Positions 52,288 through 61,421 of a stretch of DNA of 64,000 nt are shown here, piece after piece. Location of the stretch: assembly GCA_004295045.1 (NCBI GenBank), contig SHND01000020.1, positions 6,417 to 70,416 on the forward strand, in the 5' to 3' direction. The notes below the pieces were generated by a model. It was not told where the DNA came from. It worked only from the letters and a program-made list of their open reading frames with translations, and ran no database searches. Source of the DNA: Chloroflexota bacterium (GTDB lineage Bacteria > Chloroflexota > Anaerolineae > UBA4142 > SHND01). The position numbers were made by a program, and so were the translations under genes. Every line of letters starts with the position of its first letter. The stretch's first letter is position 1.

Positions 52288-53424
52288 ATGTCCACTTTCG
52301 TTCTCGATGGACGCACGATGCAAGATCATTACTGGGGTATCGGGCGCTATGTGTTTCACTTGGCGCACTCTTTGGCGGAAATCGCGCCGCAAGAAAATTT
52401 TCGCGTTCTCTACGATCCACGCGCTCAGAATACGCGGTTTGAGTTTTCGCGGCTCCAAGACTTGGCAAATCTCCAACTCGTTCCCCTCCCCATCAACGCG
52501 CGCGCGCCGATGGAACAGATGATCGCATGGAAGCGCGAACTCTTGCGAGACGCGGCTCTTTATCACGCGCCGTACTATGCCCTCCCCTACGCGCTTGAAA
52601 TTCCGCTTGTGGTCACTCTGGCTGATGTTACGCCGCTTGTCATTCCGGGCGAGATGCCGAATCGCGCCAAGCGCATGATGTATCGCGCGTTGAACCGGCT
52701 TGCCGCACGACGCGCCAAACAGATCATCACGTTTTCGCTTGCAGCGCGCGCTGATTTGATAAACTCTTTGCCCGCACAACCACAGAAAATTACGGTGGTG
52801 CCGCTCGCAGCGTATGAAAACTTTGCTCCCGCATCCGCGCAAGAAATCGAACGCGTGCGCGCGGAACTGGATTTGCCGCCGCGATACCTTCTCTATCTCG
52901 GTATCAACAAACCGCACAAAAATGTCCTGCGTTTGTGTCAAGCGTTCGCCCAAGTGCAAACGGATGCGCGCCTCGTCATCGCGGGGCATTGGGACGCGCG
53001 GTTTCCCGAAGCGAAAATTTATGTCGCCACAAACCAATTTCAAGAAAAAATCTTGTTTCGGCATGACATTGCGGAAGCGAACTTGGCGCCGCTGCTGAGT
53101 GGTGCAACTGCGTTCGTTTTCCCGTCCACGCACGAGGGCTTTGGCTTGCCGCCGCTTGAGGCGATGGCGTGTGGAACGCCCGTTGTTTGTTCCAATGCCT
53201 CTGCGCTGCCCAAGGTCGTTGGTGACGCGGCATTGACTTTTAATCCGACCGACACGCAAGAGATTGCGGCGGCGCTGGCACGCCTGTTGGAAGATGCAAC
53301 GCTGCGCGGCGAGTTACAACAAAAGGGATTTGTGCAAGCAAACAAATTCTCGTGGGAGCGCACTGCGCGCGAAACATTGCGCGTATATCGAAAAGTTACG
53401 GATGAAAATTCTCCACATCTATAA
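52288..53424 (+). CDS. GT4 family glycosyltransferase (tandem trio, 3)
   Basis: 378 residues starting immediately after the previous stop. Opening STFVLDGRTMQDHYWGIGRYVFHLAHSL, then YLLYLGINKPHKNVLRLCQAFAQ and [38 protein letters not shown]. It is the most divergent of the trio in the middle region. Donor is likely an NDP-hexose. Its 3' end overlaps the next gene by 23 bp. Confidence 0.9.
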   Translation: MSTFVLDGRTMQDHYWGIGRYVFHLAHSLAEIAPQENFRVLYDPRAQNTRFEFSRLQDLANLQLVPLPINARAPMEQMIAWKRELLRDAALYHAPYYALPYALEIPLVVTLADVTPLVIPGEMPNRAKRMMYRALNRLAARRAKQIITFSLAARADLINSLPAQPQKITVVPLAAYENFAPASAQEIERVRAELDLPPRYLLYLGINKPHKNVLRLCQAFAQVQTDARLVIAGHWDARFPEAKIYVATNQFQEKILFRHDIAEANLAPLLSGATAFVFPSTHEGFGLPPLEAMACGTPVVCSNASALPKVVGDAALTFNPTDTQEIAAALARLLEDATLRGELQQKGFVQANKFSWERTARETLRVYRKVTDENSPHL

Positions 53425-54499
53425 AGATTATTTTCCCGTCGTCGGCGGAATCGAGAATCACATCCGCATACTGGGTGAGGCGCAAGCCGCGCGCGGACAT
53501 GACGTCACCGCGCTTGTGACGAGTTTGAATCGCACATCGCACACTGAGAACTGCGGCGGCGTGCGCGTAGTTTATACTTTGCGTCTCTTCAATCTCTCGT
53601 CCGCGCCATTCAGTCTCGAAATGTTTCAGCGCATTTCGCAAATCGAAACCGACATCGCGCATGTTCATTCGCCGTATCCGTTTGGCGAAATGGCAAACTA
53701 TTTTTTCGGACGCGCGCGCGCAACAGTGTTGACGTATCACAGCGATATTGTGCGCCAACGCGTAATGGGCGCGCTCTATTCGCCATTCCTTCGGCGCGTA
53801 CTCGCGCGTGCTGACGCAATCATCGCAACGAGTCCAAACTACATCGAATCATCGCGTGTGCTGAATGCGTGGCGCGCCAAGTGTGCCGTCGTACCGCTCG
53901 CTGTTCCTCCACCTGCTATCACGCTTGAAAAAAAATCATCAAGCAGCTCAAGCGGAAACAAATTGTTATTTGTCGGGAGATTGCGTTACTACAAAGGACT
54001 TGACTATTTGCTCGAGGCGATGAACTTTCTGCCGGATGCGCGGTTGGCCATTGTAGGGACAGGTCCGATGGAACAAAAATGGCAACGGTTAGCCGACGCG
54101 CTGGGGATTGCGAACCGCGTGCATTGGGCAGGCGACGTGAGCGATGCGCAACTACCTGCATATTATGATGCGTGTGATATTTTCGTACTGCCGTGTTCAG
54201 AGCGGAGCGAAGCGTTCGGCGCAGTCCAGTTGGAAGCGATGGCGATGGCAAAACCGATTGTGTCGTGCGATGTGCAAACGGGCGTCGCGTGGGTGAATCA
54301 AAATGAAATTACGGGGCTTGTCGTGCCGCCAAAAAATCCGCGCGCCATTGCCGATGCCATCGCGCGTTTGTCAAACGATGCCGCGTTGCGCGAAAAAATG
54401 GGCGCGGCAGGACGCAAACGCGTTGAACAAGAATTTACAGTTGACAAGATGGTTGCGCGTGTCATGCAAGTCTACGAAAACGCGTTGGCGGAAAAATAG
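53402..54499 (+). CDS. GT4 family glycosyltransferase
   Basis: 365 residues from ATG at 53402 (MKILHIYKDYFPVVGGIENHIRILG), the common start of GT4 enzymes; the frame extends upstream into the previous gene. C-terminal motifs are NKLLFVGRLRYYKGLDYLLEAM, AIVGTGPMEQKWQRLADALG and SERSEAFGAVQLEAMAMAKPIVS. It is the last gene of the cluster and converges on the pho operon. Confidence 0.92.
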   Translation: MKILHIYKDYFPVVGGIENHIRILGEAQAARGHDVTALVTSLNRTSHTENCGGVRVVYTLRLFNLSSAPFSLEMFQRISQIETDIAHVHSPYPFGEMANYFFGRARATVLTYHSDIVRQRVMGALYSPFLRRVLARADAIIATSPNYIESSRVLNAWRAKCAVVPLAVPPPAITLEKKSSSSSSGNKLLFVGRLRYYKGLDYLLEAMNFLPDARLAIVGTGPMEQKWQRLADALGIANRVHWAGDVSDAQLPAYYDACDIFVLPCSERSEAFGAVQLEAMAMAKPIVSCDVQTGVAWVNQNEITGLVVPPKNPRAIADAIARLSNDAALREKMGAAGRKRVEQEFTVDKMVARVMQVYENALAEK

Positions 54500-54522
54500 A
54501 ACTCGCAGCTTGGCGCAAGTTC
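54496..54522 (-). terminator. Terminator at the end of the phoR gene
   Basis: On the minus strand GAACTTGCG pairs imperfectly with TGCGAGTTC and is followed by TATTTTT. It lies in the convergent gap and touches the stop of the last glycosyltransferase gene. Confidence 0.6.
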
Positions 54523-54526
54523 CTTG

Positions 54527-55702
54527 CTATTCACCAGACGGCAGCGTGAAATAAAAGGTCGAACCTTTGCCTTCTGTGCTTTCAACCCAAATTTTTCCGC
54601 CGTGCGCTTCGACGATATGTTTGGAAATCGCCAGCCCTAACCCCGTGCCGCGCAGTTCTCCTTGGGCGCGCGTGCGGGCGCGGTCCACTTTGTAAAATCG
54701 TTCAAAGACGCGCGGCAAATCTTTTGCGGGAATGCCAATGCCGCTGTCTTGAATCGCAAGTTCGACATCGGCGCCCTCGTTGCGCCACACTGCGCGAATC
54801 GTAACCTTTCCCCCTTCGGGCGTGAACTTTAGTGCGTTGTGCGTGAGATTTCCAATCACTTTGCGAATCGCCTGTGGGTCAGCCAGAACCTCCATGTCAG
54901 GCGGAATGGATGTCTCGAGCGCGATGCGTTTGCGTTCCGCTTGCGGGCGAAGCGGCACAAGCGAATCATTGACCAAATCTACGACAAAGACAGTGATGAG
55001 TCGAATTGGCGCTTGTCCCGATTCAATCAAGGCAAGGTCCATCAATTCATCCGTGAGCTGTTTCAACAAATCAATTTGGACGCGCGCGCGTCCGATCAAT
55101 TCGGTCAGCAGCGCTTGGTCTTTTAACACGTCCGCATTGCTGAGCGTGTCCGCGACAAGTTGCAGCGAAGTTATCGGCGTTCTAAGTTCGTGCGAAATGT
55201 TGGCGACAAATTCGCGGCGCGCGCGTCCAAGCCGCTGCAATTCTGTAACTTCGGAAATGCCGAGCAGCGCGCCGCGTGCCGCGTTATCTCCGATTGCCAC
55301 TGCGCGCACGCTGAACGCGCGTTCACCTTTGACGATAGTTTGACTTACTGTTCCGCCGCTTTCATTCAACACCTGATTCACAAGCGGGTACAAATCATAA
55401 CCCCACGCCACCTCACGCAGCGGGCGTTCCAACCCATCCGTCACTTGGAGCAAATCGCGCGCGGTGTCATTCATCGAGACAACATTCCCCGCCGCGTCCA
55501 CTTGCACAATTCCATCCCAAATCACGCGGCTCAAGGAACTCCACTTTTCATCCAACGCCACGCGCTCGTTTTCCAAGAGTGCGAGTCGCGCATCTTGGCG
55601 TAAGAGCATGGACTGCTGTTCGTCGGCGCGTTGTTTGAGGCGCCACAAAATAAAAAGCAAGGCGACGATAATCACTACCGCCGCCCCGAAAAGATATTGC
55701 AT
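54527..55702 (-). CDS. phoR: Phosphate sensor histidine kinase (PhoR-like)
   Basis: 391 residues. One N-terminal helix (about 4-20), a short coiled segment, a PAS domain ([27 protein letters not shown]), HisKA with the phospho-His in [23 protein letters not shown], and HATPase_c with the N box ([17 protein letters not shown]), G1 ([22 protein letters not shown]) and G2 (GTGLGLAI). It is the last gene of the operon and phosphorylates the neighbouring regulator when phosphate is low. Confidence 0.93.
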   Translation of the reverse strand: MQYLFGAAVVIIVALLFILWRLKQRADEQQSMLLRQDARLALLENERVALDEKWSSLSRVIWDGIVQVDAAGNVVSMNDTARDLLQVTDGLERPLREVAWGYDLYPLVNQVLNESGGTVSQTIVKGERAFSVRAVAIGDNAARGALLGISEVTELQRLGRARREFVANISHELRTPITSLQLVADTLSNADVLKDQALLTELIGRARVQIDLLKQLTDELMDLALIESGQAPIRLITVFVVDLVNDSLVPLRPQAERKRIALETSIPPDMEVLADPQAIRKVIGNLTHNALKFTPEGGKVTIRAVWRNEGADVELAIQDSGIGIPAKDLPRVFERFYKVDRARTRAQGELRGTGLGLAISKHIVEAHGGKIWVESTEGKGSTFYFTLPSGE

Positions 55703-55714
55703 ATGCTTCTGACT

Positions 55715-56386
55715 CTAGCCGGAGAACCGATATCCGAGTCCTCTAACCGTTTCAATGCGCGTTGGGTTAGCCGGATCGTTCTCGATTTTTTCACGCAGCC
55801 AGCGAATGTGTACGTCCACTGTACGCGAATCGCCCGCGAAATCAAAACTCCACACGCGCTGTAACAAGAGGTCACGCGTCAGGACGGCGCCTTTGTGCCG
55901 AATCAACTCGGCGAGCAAATCAAATTCTTTTGGCGGCAAGTTCAAATTTTTTCCATTTCGCATCGCGCGATGCCCAACGAGATCGAGGGTGAGGTCGCCG
56001 GACTGTAATTTGGTTTGAGTGCGATGTTGTCCGCGCCGCATTACGGCGCGCAAGCGCGCCATGAGCTCGCCGAGCGAAAAGGGCTTGACAATGTAATCGT
56101 CCGCGCCCGTGTCGAGTCCGACGATCCGATCCACTTCGCTGCTGCGCGCCGTGAGCAAGACGATGGGGGCGTCCGTCTCGCGGCGAAGCGTGCGGCACAC
56201 GGTCAAGCCGTCCAGCCCGGGCAGCATCACATCGAGGACGATCAAGTCGGGCTTGTGCTCGCGCGCCAAGTCAAGCGCGGACACACCGTCGTCGGCGCGA
56301 ATCACGTCGTACCCTTCGCGCGTTAAATTAAACGTCAGCGTCTCGAGTAATGTCTGGTCGTCTTCGACGAGCAAAAGTTTCGTCAT
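55715..56386 (-). CDS. phoB: Phosphate response regulator (PhoB/PhoP-like)
   Basis: 223 residues from ATG at 56386; another ATG four codons earlier is equally possible. Receiver domain with acidic pair VEDD, phospho-Asp in LIVLDVMLPGLDGLTV, Thr in IVLLTARSSE and Lys in DDYIVKPFSLGEL. An OmpR-type winged helix ends TVDVHIRWLREKIENDPANPTRIETVRGLGYRFSG. It activates genes for phosphate uptake by binding pho boxes. It is between phoU and phoR in the pst operon. Confidence 0.94.
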   Translation of the reverse strand: MTKLLLVEDDQTLLETLTFNLTREGYDVIRADDGVSALDLAREHKPDLIVLDVMLPGLDGLTVCRTLRRETDAPIVLLTARSSEVDRIVGLDTGADDYIVKPFSLGELMARLRAVMRRGQHRTQTKLQSGDLTLDLVGHRAMRNGKNLNLPPKEFDLLAELIRHKGAVLTRDLLLQRVWSFDFAGDSRTVDVHIRWLREKIENDPANPTRIETVRGLGYRFSG

Positions 56387-56419
56387 GGTTGAGGGCATTT
56401 CAGGCGCGCATTTTCATGC

Positions 56420-57088
56420 TTAGATTTGACGCTGTACGTTGAGTTCTTCCAAACGTCCTGTCACGGCGTACACCACGCGCTCGGCGATGTTCGTGATACA
56501 GTCGCCGATGCGTTCCAAGTTATGTCCCGCAAACAGCAAATTCATCGCGCGCGTGACGGTGCGCGGGTCTTCGACGATATAGCTCATCAATTCGCGAAAG
56601 ACCTGTTTGTACAAATTGTCTATCTCATCATCCATCGCGGCAACTGCCTTTGCTTCGTCCGCGTCTTGTTTTGCAAAGGAATCGAGCGCGCGCGTCAACA
56701 TCAATTGGCACAATTCCGCCATGCGCGGCAAATCAATTAACGGTTTCAACAAGGGTTCATTTCCCATATAAATCGTAATCTCGGCAATATTTTTCGCGTG
56801 ATCGGCAATGCGTTCCAATTCAATCGCCACCATGAGAATTGAAATAATATCGCGCAAATCGTGCGCCATGGGCGATTGAGTTGCCAAGAGCGTATAGCAT
56901 TGGTCTTCGAGCTCATAGCGCGTTTCATTGAGCAGCGCATCGTTCTGGATAATCGCTTCGGCGAGCGCGCGGTCGCGCGTTTTCAAACTCTCCATGCTCT
57001 CGCCAATAACGCGTTCAACCCGCGCGCCATAATCGAGCAAGTTCACTTTGAGCTGTGAGATAGAAATGTCAAAGGAGGTACGCGGCAT
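56420..57088 (-). CDS. phoU: Phosphate signalling adaptor PhoU
   Basis: 222 residues in two PhoU helical-bundle repeats. The conserved patches are RDIISILMVAIELERIADHAKNIAEI and its second-half counterpart RAMNLLFAGHNLERIGDCITNIAERVVY. PhoU links Pst transport to PhoR and restrains signalling when phosphate is high. It begins eight bases after the pstB stop. Confidence 0.95.
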   Translation of the reverse strand: MPRTSFDISISQLKVNLLDYGARVERVIGESMESLKTRDRALAEAIIQNDALLNETRYELEDQCYTLLATQSPMAHDLRDIISILMVAIELERIADHAKNIAEITIYMGNEPLLKPLIDLPRMAELCQLMLTRALDSFAKQDADEAKAVAAMDDEIDNLYKQVFRELMSYIVEDPRTVTRAMNLLFAGHNLERIGDCITNIAERVVYAVTGRLEELNVQRQI

Positions 57089-57096
57089 GGCTGTAC

Positions 57097-57927
57097 TTAA
57101 CCAAATCTTCCGGTGACGTAATCTTCGGTGCGTTTGTCTTGCGGATTGGTAAAGATCGTCCGCGTGAGATCAAACTCGATCATCTCCCCCGCGCGATCCG
57201 GGCGCATCATCATCATCGCCGTGTAATCCGAGACGCGCGCGGCTTGCTGCATGTTGTGCGTAACAATCACAATCGTGTAATTGTTCCGCAGTTCGCGCAT
57301 CAAGTCCTCGATCTTGATCGTCGCAACCGGATCAAGTGCCGAGCATGGCTCATCCATCAAAACCACTTCCGGTTCAACTGTCAACGCGCGCGCAATACAG
57401 AGCCGCTGCTGCTGTCCGCCCGAAAGAGCGAGCGCCGACTGATGCAATTTGTCTCGGACCTCATCCCAAAGCGCTGCGCCTCTCAAACTCTTTTCCACCA
57501 AATCATCCAACGTCGCTTTTTTGTTCACGCCGTAGAGGCGCGGACCGTATGCCAAATTATCGTAGATACTCTTGGGAAATGGATTGGGGCGTTGAAAGAC
57601 CATTCCAATTCTCCGTCGCACATCCACCACATCAATCCCCGGTCCGTACAACGGCTCACCATCCAACGTTAATTTTCCTTCGACGCGCGCGTTGGGAATC
57701 AAATCATGCATCCGGTTGAAAGCACGGAGCAGCGTGGACTTGCCACAGCCCGAAGGTCCAATGATGGCAGTGATGTGCCGATCGTGAATTGGCAGCGTGA
57801 CCTCCGCAATCGCGCGAAAGGCGCCATAATAAACGGAGAGTTTTTCCGCTTGCATCTTGACGATACTGGCAGGTGCAACGGAAAGGGCAGCCGGAATAGT
57901 ATCAAGCTTTGCCTGCATTTGCATCAT
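57097..57927 (-). CDS. pstB: Phosphate ABC transporter ATP-binding protein PstB
   Basis: 276 residues. Walker A is [22 protein letters not shown], the Q-loop is in [17 protein letters not shown], the signature [15 protein letters not shown], Walker [13 protein letters not shown], and the switch His in ITHNM. An N-terminal extension of about 25 residues precedes the usual start. It drives phosphate import with PstC and PstA. Confidence 0.97.
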   Translation of the reverse strand: MMQMQAKLDTIPAALSVAPASIVKMQAEKLSVYYGAFRAIAEVTLPIHDRHITAIIGPSGCGKSTLLRAFNRMHDLIPNARVEGKLTLDGEPLYGPGIDVVDVRRRIGMVFQRPNPFPKSIYDNLAYGPRLYGVNKKATLDDLVEKSLRGAALWDEVRDKLHQSALALSGGQQQRLCIARALTVEPEVVLMDEPCSALDPVATIKIEDLMRELRNNYTIVIVTHNMQQAARVSDYTAMMMMRPDRAGEMIEFDLTRTIFTNPQDKRTEDYVTGRFG

Positions 57928-57994
57928 GGGTCAAAATATCTCGAGCATAATTGCTTTTGTGCGACGATATTATAATCGCAAGTGAGCGCGTTTC

Positions 57995-58969
57995 TTAACT
58001 ACGCCCTGCCAGACGGCGAGCGGTCAACGCGCGCGTAAGGATGTTCACACCGAGTACAAAAACCATAACCACCAGCGCAATCGCCCACGCCTGCTGTACG
58101 CGTTCAGGAAAAGGGTCCTGCGAATATCTGTACATCGTCAGCGTAAGCGCATCCGTTGGCGAAAGCACAAGCTCCCGCAGAATTTGAATGGGTGTCATGC
58201 CGCTTTCTACACCACTCTGCACAATCTGCCGAACGCTATAGTGATCATTTCCCAAAATTGTAAAAAGCAGCGGCGCGGTCTCGCCAACACCGCGCGCGAT
58301 TGCCAGCATGATGCCCGTCACCACGCCTGCGAGAGCAGCCGGCAAAAGAACGACCAACGAGGTGCGCCAATCCGGCGCGCCCAATGCCAAAGAGCCCTCG
58401 CGCAATGCGCGCGGCACGAGCTTGAGCATTTCTTCGGTGGAACGCACAATCGTTGGCAGCATGATAATTGAAATGGCGACCCCACCCGCCAACGCAGAAA
58501 AAGTGCCAAGTGGTTTTACCAAGATTCCGTACGCGAACAGCCCAATAATGATGGAAGGCACACCCGCCAAAACATCCGTCGCAAAACGTACGACAAGCCC
58601 CAGCCGCGTGTTTGGTTTTTCGGCAACGTAATAGGCGGCAAGGATGCCTAACGGTATTGAAATCGTCATTGCAATGAGGGTAATGATAATCGTACCCGCG
58701 ATCGCGTTGGATACACCGCCGCCGCCTTGCAACACGGATGCAGGCAGCTCGGTAAAGAACTCAACGTTGATGTACTTGGCGCCGGTCATTACGGTGTAAA
58801 CAGTCACCCAGATCAACGGAATGGCAGCAAATAGCGTAAACGCCGCCGTCATCCCCAACATTGCAAGATTGGTGATGCGTCGCGTATGATGGCGATTTTT
58901 GGTTTTGATCAACCCGCGCGGCAAGATTGGTTGTGCCGCGCGTGAGGCGCTCTGACCCACCGCGCTCAT
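57995..58969 (-). CDS. pstA: Phosphate ABC transporter permease PstA
   Basis: 324 residues with six hydrophobic helices and the transporter EAA loop (LREGSLALGAPDWRTSLVVLLPAALAGVVTGIMLAI). A longer N-terminal tail (about 35 residues) is present. It pairs with PstC to form the phosphate channel. Start overlaps the pstC stop by 4 bp (ATGA). Confidence 0.96.
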   Translation of the reverse strand: MSAVGQSASRAAQPILPRGLIKTKNRHHTRRITNLAMLGMTAAFTLFAAIPLIWVTVYTVMTGAKYINVEFFTELPASVLQGGGGVSNAIAGTIIITLIAMTISIPLGILAAYYVAEKPNTRLGLVVRFATDVLAGVPSIIIGLFAYGILVKPLGTFSALAGGVAISIIMLPTIVRSTEEMLKLVPRALREGSLALGAPDWRTSLVVLLPAALAGVVTGIMLAIARGVGETAPLLFTILGNDHYSVRQIVQSGVESGMTPIQILRELVLSPTDALTLTMYRYSQDPFPERVQQAWAIALVVMVFVLGVNILTRALTARRLAGRS

Positions 58970-59982
58970 GCGCGCGCCTCCGTCGGAACTTTTTTCTGAA
59001 CTTGATACACCAGTAATCGCGCTGCCATGTTCAAAAGCAAGGTGATTACAAACAGAATCAGTCCCAATTCAATCAACGCGCTGCTGTGCATGGGCGACAC
59101 CGCTTCCGCAAATTGGTTCGCAATGGTGCTGGCGAGCGTCGCGCCCGGTCTGAGCAGCGAGCCGGACGCCTCGACTGTATTGTTGCCAATCACCATTGTC
59201 ACTGCCATCGTTTCGCCCAGCGCGCGACCCAAGCCCAAAATCACCGCGCCAAAAATTCCGGAGAGTGATGCGGGAATGAGCACTTGCCAGATCGTTTCCC
59301 AGCGCGTTGAACCCAGCGCCAGCGCGGCTTCGCGTTGCGAATCCGGAATGGCGCGCAAAACATCGCGCGTGAGCGCGGTGATCGTGGGAATGATCATGAT
59401 GGTGAGAATCAGCACTGCGGCGAGGCGACTTGAACCCGATGCCGGAATGGGTCCTTGAAACAAGGGGAGAAAGCCAAGCGTGTTTTCCAAAAAATGACCA
59501 ACGGGTACAACCACACTCGGCAAGAAAACAAAAATGCCCCACAGCCCAAGCACAACGCTTGGAATCGCAGCGAGCATTTCAATCACGAAATTTGCGGGCG
59601 TGCGCAGCCACATCGGACACAATTCGGAAAGAAAAATCGCGATGAAAATACTGAACGGCGCCGCAATCAAGATTGCAAAAACCGATGTAACAATCGTTCC
59701 CGCGATGAGGGGCCACGCGTCATAGGTGTCAGTAACCGGGTTCCACGATGCATCCGCCGTCGGCAACACAAAGCTCAATCCAAAAACTTCGCGCGACAAA
59801 GCGGAATCACGCCACGTTGTCCACCCGATCGCGAGCACCAGCACCAGCACAAAAATTGCTGTGACAGCGATCAGCCCGCGCCAAAAGACATCCCCATGCT
59901 GCGTCAACAGCTGAAAACGGGAGGAGCGTTTTCGAAATGCTGCCGCCGCAGCTGGCTTGTCGCTTGCAGTATTTTCTTTCAT
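58966..59982 (-). CDS. pstC: Phosphate ABC transporter permease PstC
   Basis: 338 residues with six helices, the EAA loop in QREAALALGSTRWETIWQVLIPASLSGIFGAVILGLGRALGETMAVTMVIGN, and a cytoplasmic N-terminus rich in charged residues. It has the usual length for bacterial PstC and is followed at once by pstA. Confidence 0.96.
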   Translation of the reverse strand: MKENTASDKPAAAAAFRKRSSRFQLLTQHGDVFWRGLIAVTAIFVLVLVLAIGWTTWRDSALSREVFGLSFVLPTADASWNPVTDTYDAWPLIAGTIVTSVFAILIAAPFSIFIAIFLSELCPMWLRTPANFVIEMLAAIPSVVLGLWGIFVFLPSVVVPVGHFLENTLGFLPLFQGPIPASGSSRLAAVLILTIMIIPTITALTRDVLRAIPDSQREAALALGSTRWETIWQVLIPASLSGIFGAVILGLGRALGETMAVTMVIGNNTVEASGSLLRPGATLASTIANQFAEAVSPMHSSALIELGLILFVITLLLNMAARLLVYQVQKKVPTEARA

Positions 59983-60029
59983 CTATGATAGAGAAACGCG
60001 CACAAGGCGCTATGATGCGTCATTTGCAC

Positions 60030-61196
60030 TCATTCAGAATTCGCCTTTGCTTGCGGCGCCGTTCCGCCAAATTGCAGCGCTTGACCATCACACTGAACAT
60101 GCGCAAGGGTCTCGAACACCTGTGCGCGGACCGATTCAGGCAAAGTTGAATAGCCGAGCAGATTTGCTTGTGCCATCGCGTCGGCGTCCGTGTTGAACCA
60201 GTAAATATAGTCGAGGAGCTTTTGTGCTTTCATGCACCCCTGCGCGGCGTCCGGTCTAAAGTTCATCGGAATAATCATGTACGTGTAACCGGCGATGGGC
60301 CAGCTCTTGGCGCCGGGTCCATTGCTGATCGTGTCAACTGTCAGCTTGTCACTAAATTGGTCGCCAAAATCCAGCATCGCAGAATTGAGTGACTCGGCAT
60401 CCGCTGTTACTGTATTGCCCGCCGCATTCATCATTTCAAAAAATGGAATGTTATTCAGCTTGGCGAATGAGAGTTCGACATATCCAATCGAGTACGGCGT
60501 TGCTTGTACGGTAGCGGCAACTCCGGGATTGCCTTTGCCCGCCACACCGTTGCCCAACTTGTCAGCGGGCCACTCTACCGCCGATGCTCCGCCCGGTCCA
60601 TTCTTCCATTCCTCGCTAACTTTAGAAAGATACTTGGTAAAAACTTCGGTTGTACCCGAACCATCCGAACGATGAACCACCGTAATCGGTTTGTCCGGCA
60701 GCGTCAATTTGGGATTGAGCTTGGCGAGGGCGGGATCATTCCATCTGTTGATCGTGCCGAGATAAATCGCAGCGAGTGTCGGTCCGTCAATTGTCAAAGT
60801 TTGCGTGATTTCGGGAATGTTCACGATAGGCACAACCGCGCCGGCGAGCGTCGGAAACATTTGCAGCGTCACGCCTTTGTCAGCCGCTGCCTTGTACTCT
60901 TTGTCTTTCATTAACGAATCGGAACCGGCAAAATCCACTGTGCCATCAATCATTGCTTTCTTGCCGCCGCCGGAACCGATGCCTTGATAATTCACAAGCG
61001 TCGAAGGGTTAGCAAGCTTGTATGCAAAATTCCATTGCGAATAAACAGCCAACGGGAATGTCGCACCCGCGCCGTGCAATTTCACCGAACCCGAAGGCAG
61101 GGCTGCAGCACCCGTTGATTCCCCGCCGCAAGCGCTAATGCTCAACGCCGCCATCGCGAGCAAGATAATGCCGACTCCAAATTTAGCTCTACTCAT
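60030..61196 (-). CDS. pstS: Phosphate-binding lipoprotein PstS
   Basis: 388 residues from ATG at 61196, where a signal sequence begins (MSRAKFGVGIILLAMAALSISAC) with lipobox Cys23; GGAGAAACG stands upstream. Phosphate-binding segments include GAGATFPLAVYSQW, YQGIGSGGGKKAMIDGTVDFAGSDSLM, and VHRSDGSGTTEVFTKYL. It is the extracytoplasmic receptor for the Pst transporter, first gene of the operon. Confidence 0.97.
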   Translation of the reverse strand: MSRAKFGVGIILLAMAALSISACGGESTGAAALPSGSVKLHGAGATFPLAVYSQWNFAYKLANPSTLVNYQGIGSGGGKKAMIDGTVDFAGSDSLMKDKEYKAAADKGVTLQMFPTLAGAVVPIVNIPEITQTLTIDGPTLAAIYLGTINRWNDPALAKLNPKLTLPDKPITVVHRSDGSGTTEVFTKYLSKVSEEWKNGPGGASAVEWPADKLGNGVAGKGNPGVAATVQATPYSIGYVELSFAKLNNIPFFEMMNAAGNTVTADAESLNSAMLDFGDQFSDKLTVDTISNGPGAKSWPIAGYTYMIIPMNFRPDAAQGCMKAQKLLDYIYWFNTDADAMAQANLLGYSTLPESVRAQVFETLAHVQCDGQALQFGGTAPQAKANSE

Positions 61197-61278
61197 TTTC
61201 GTTTCTCCGCTCGGGAGATTTTTCACCTCTGGTTTAAGTTGACTATCGCGCTAATGCCTTAACAATTCTTCAAGAATC

Positions 61279-61317
61279 CACAAAATTTGTGTAAAGTTCA
61301 AGCTAACAGTTCTTAAC
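61279..61317 (-). promoter_or_regulatory. Possible pho-box region upstream of pstS
   Basis: On the minus strand TTAAGA, TTAGCT and TTTACA follow at about 10-12 bp spacing (61291-61317), resembling the 11-bp-spaced repeats bound by PhoB/PhoP. The palindrome CACAAAATTTGTG (61279-61291) adjoins it. A convincing -10 box is not seen. Confidence 0.4.
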
Positions 61318-61369
61318 ATCGCCGCGCGCCGAACGCGAGAATGCACGCGGAGAAATTTCCGCATCGCTT

Positions 61370-61398
61370 TTGCGCTAAACTCACACCCGTTATAGAAT
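61370..61398 (+). promoter_or_regulatory. Promoter of the O-antigen-ligase-family gene
   Basis: TTGCGC, 17 bases, then TAGAAT. The -35 box is identical to that of the CPBP gene. The leader to ATG at 61422 is about 17 nt. Confidence 0.5.
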
Positions 61399-61421
61399 CT
61401 TGCGACCTCCGTCAAAAATTT

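Noticed and set aside
57969..57999. Internal pho-regulated promoter between pstA and pstB
   Set aside because: A TATAAT is present on the minus strand and GTTAAGAA resembles the pstS region, but that octamer is just the pstA stop region and no second repeat is seen.
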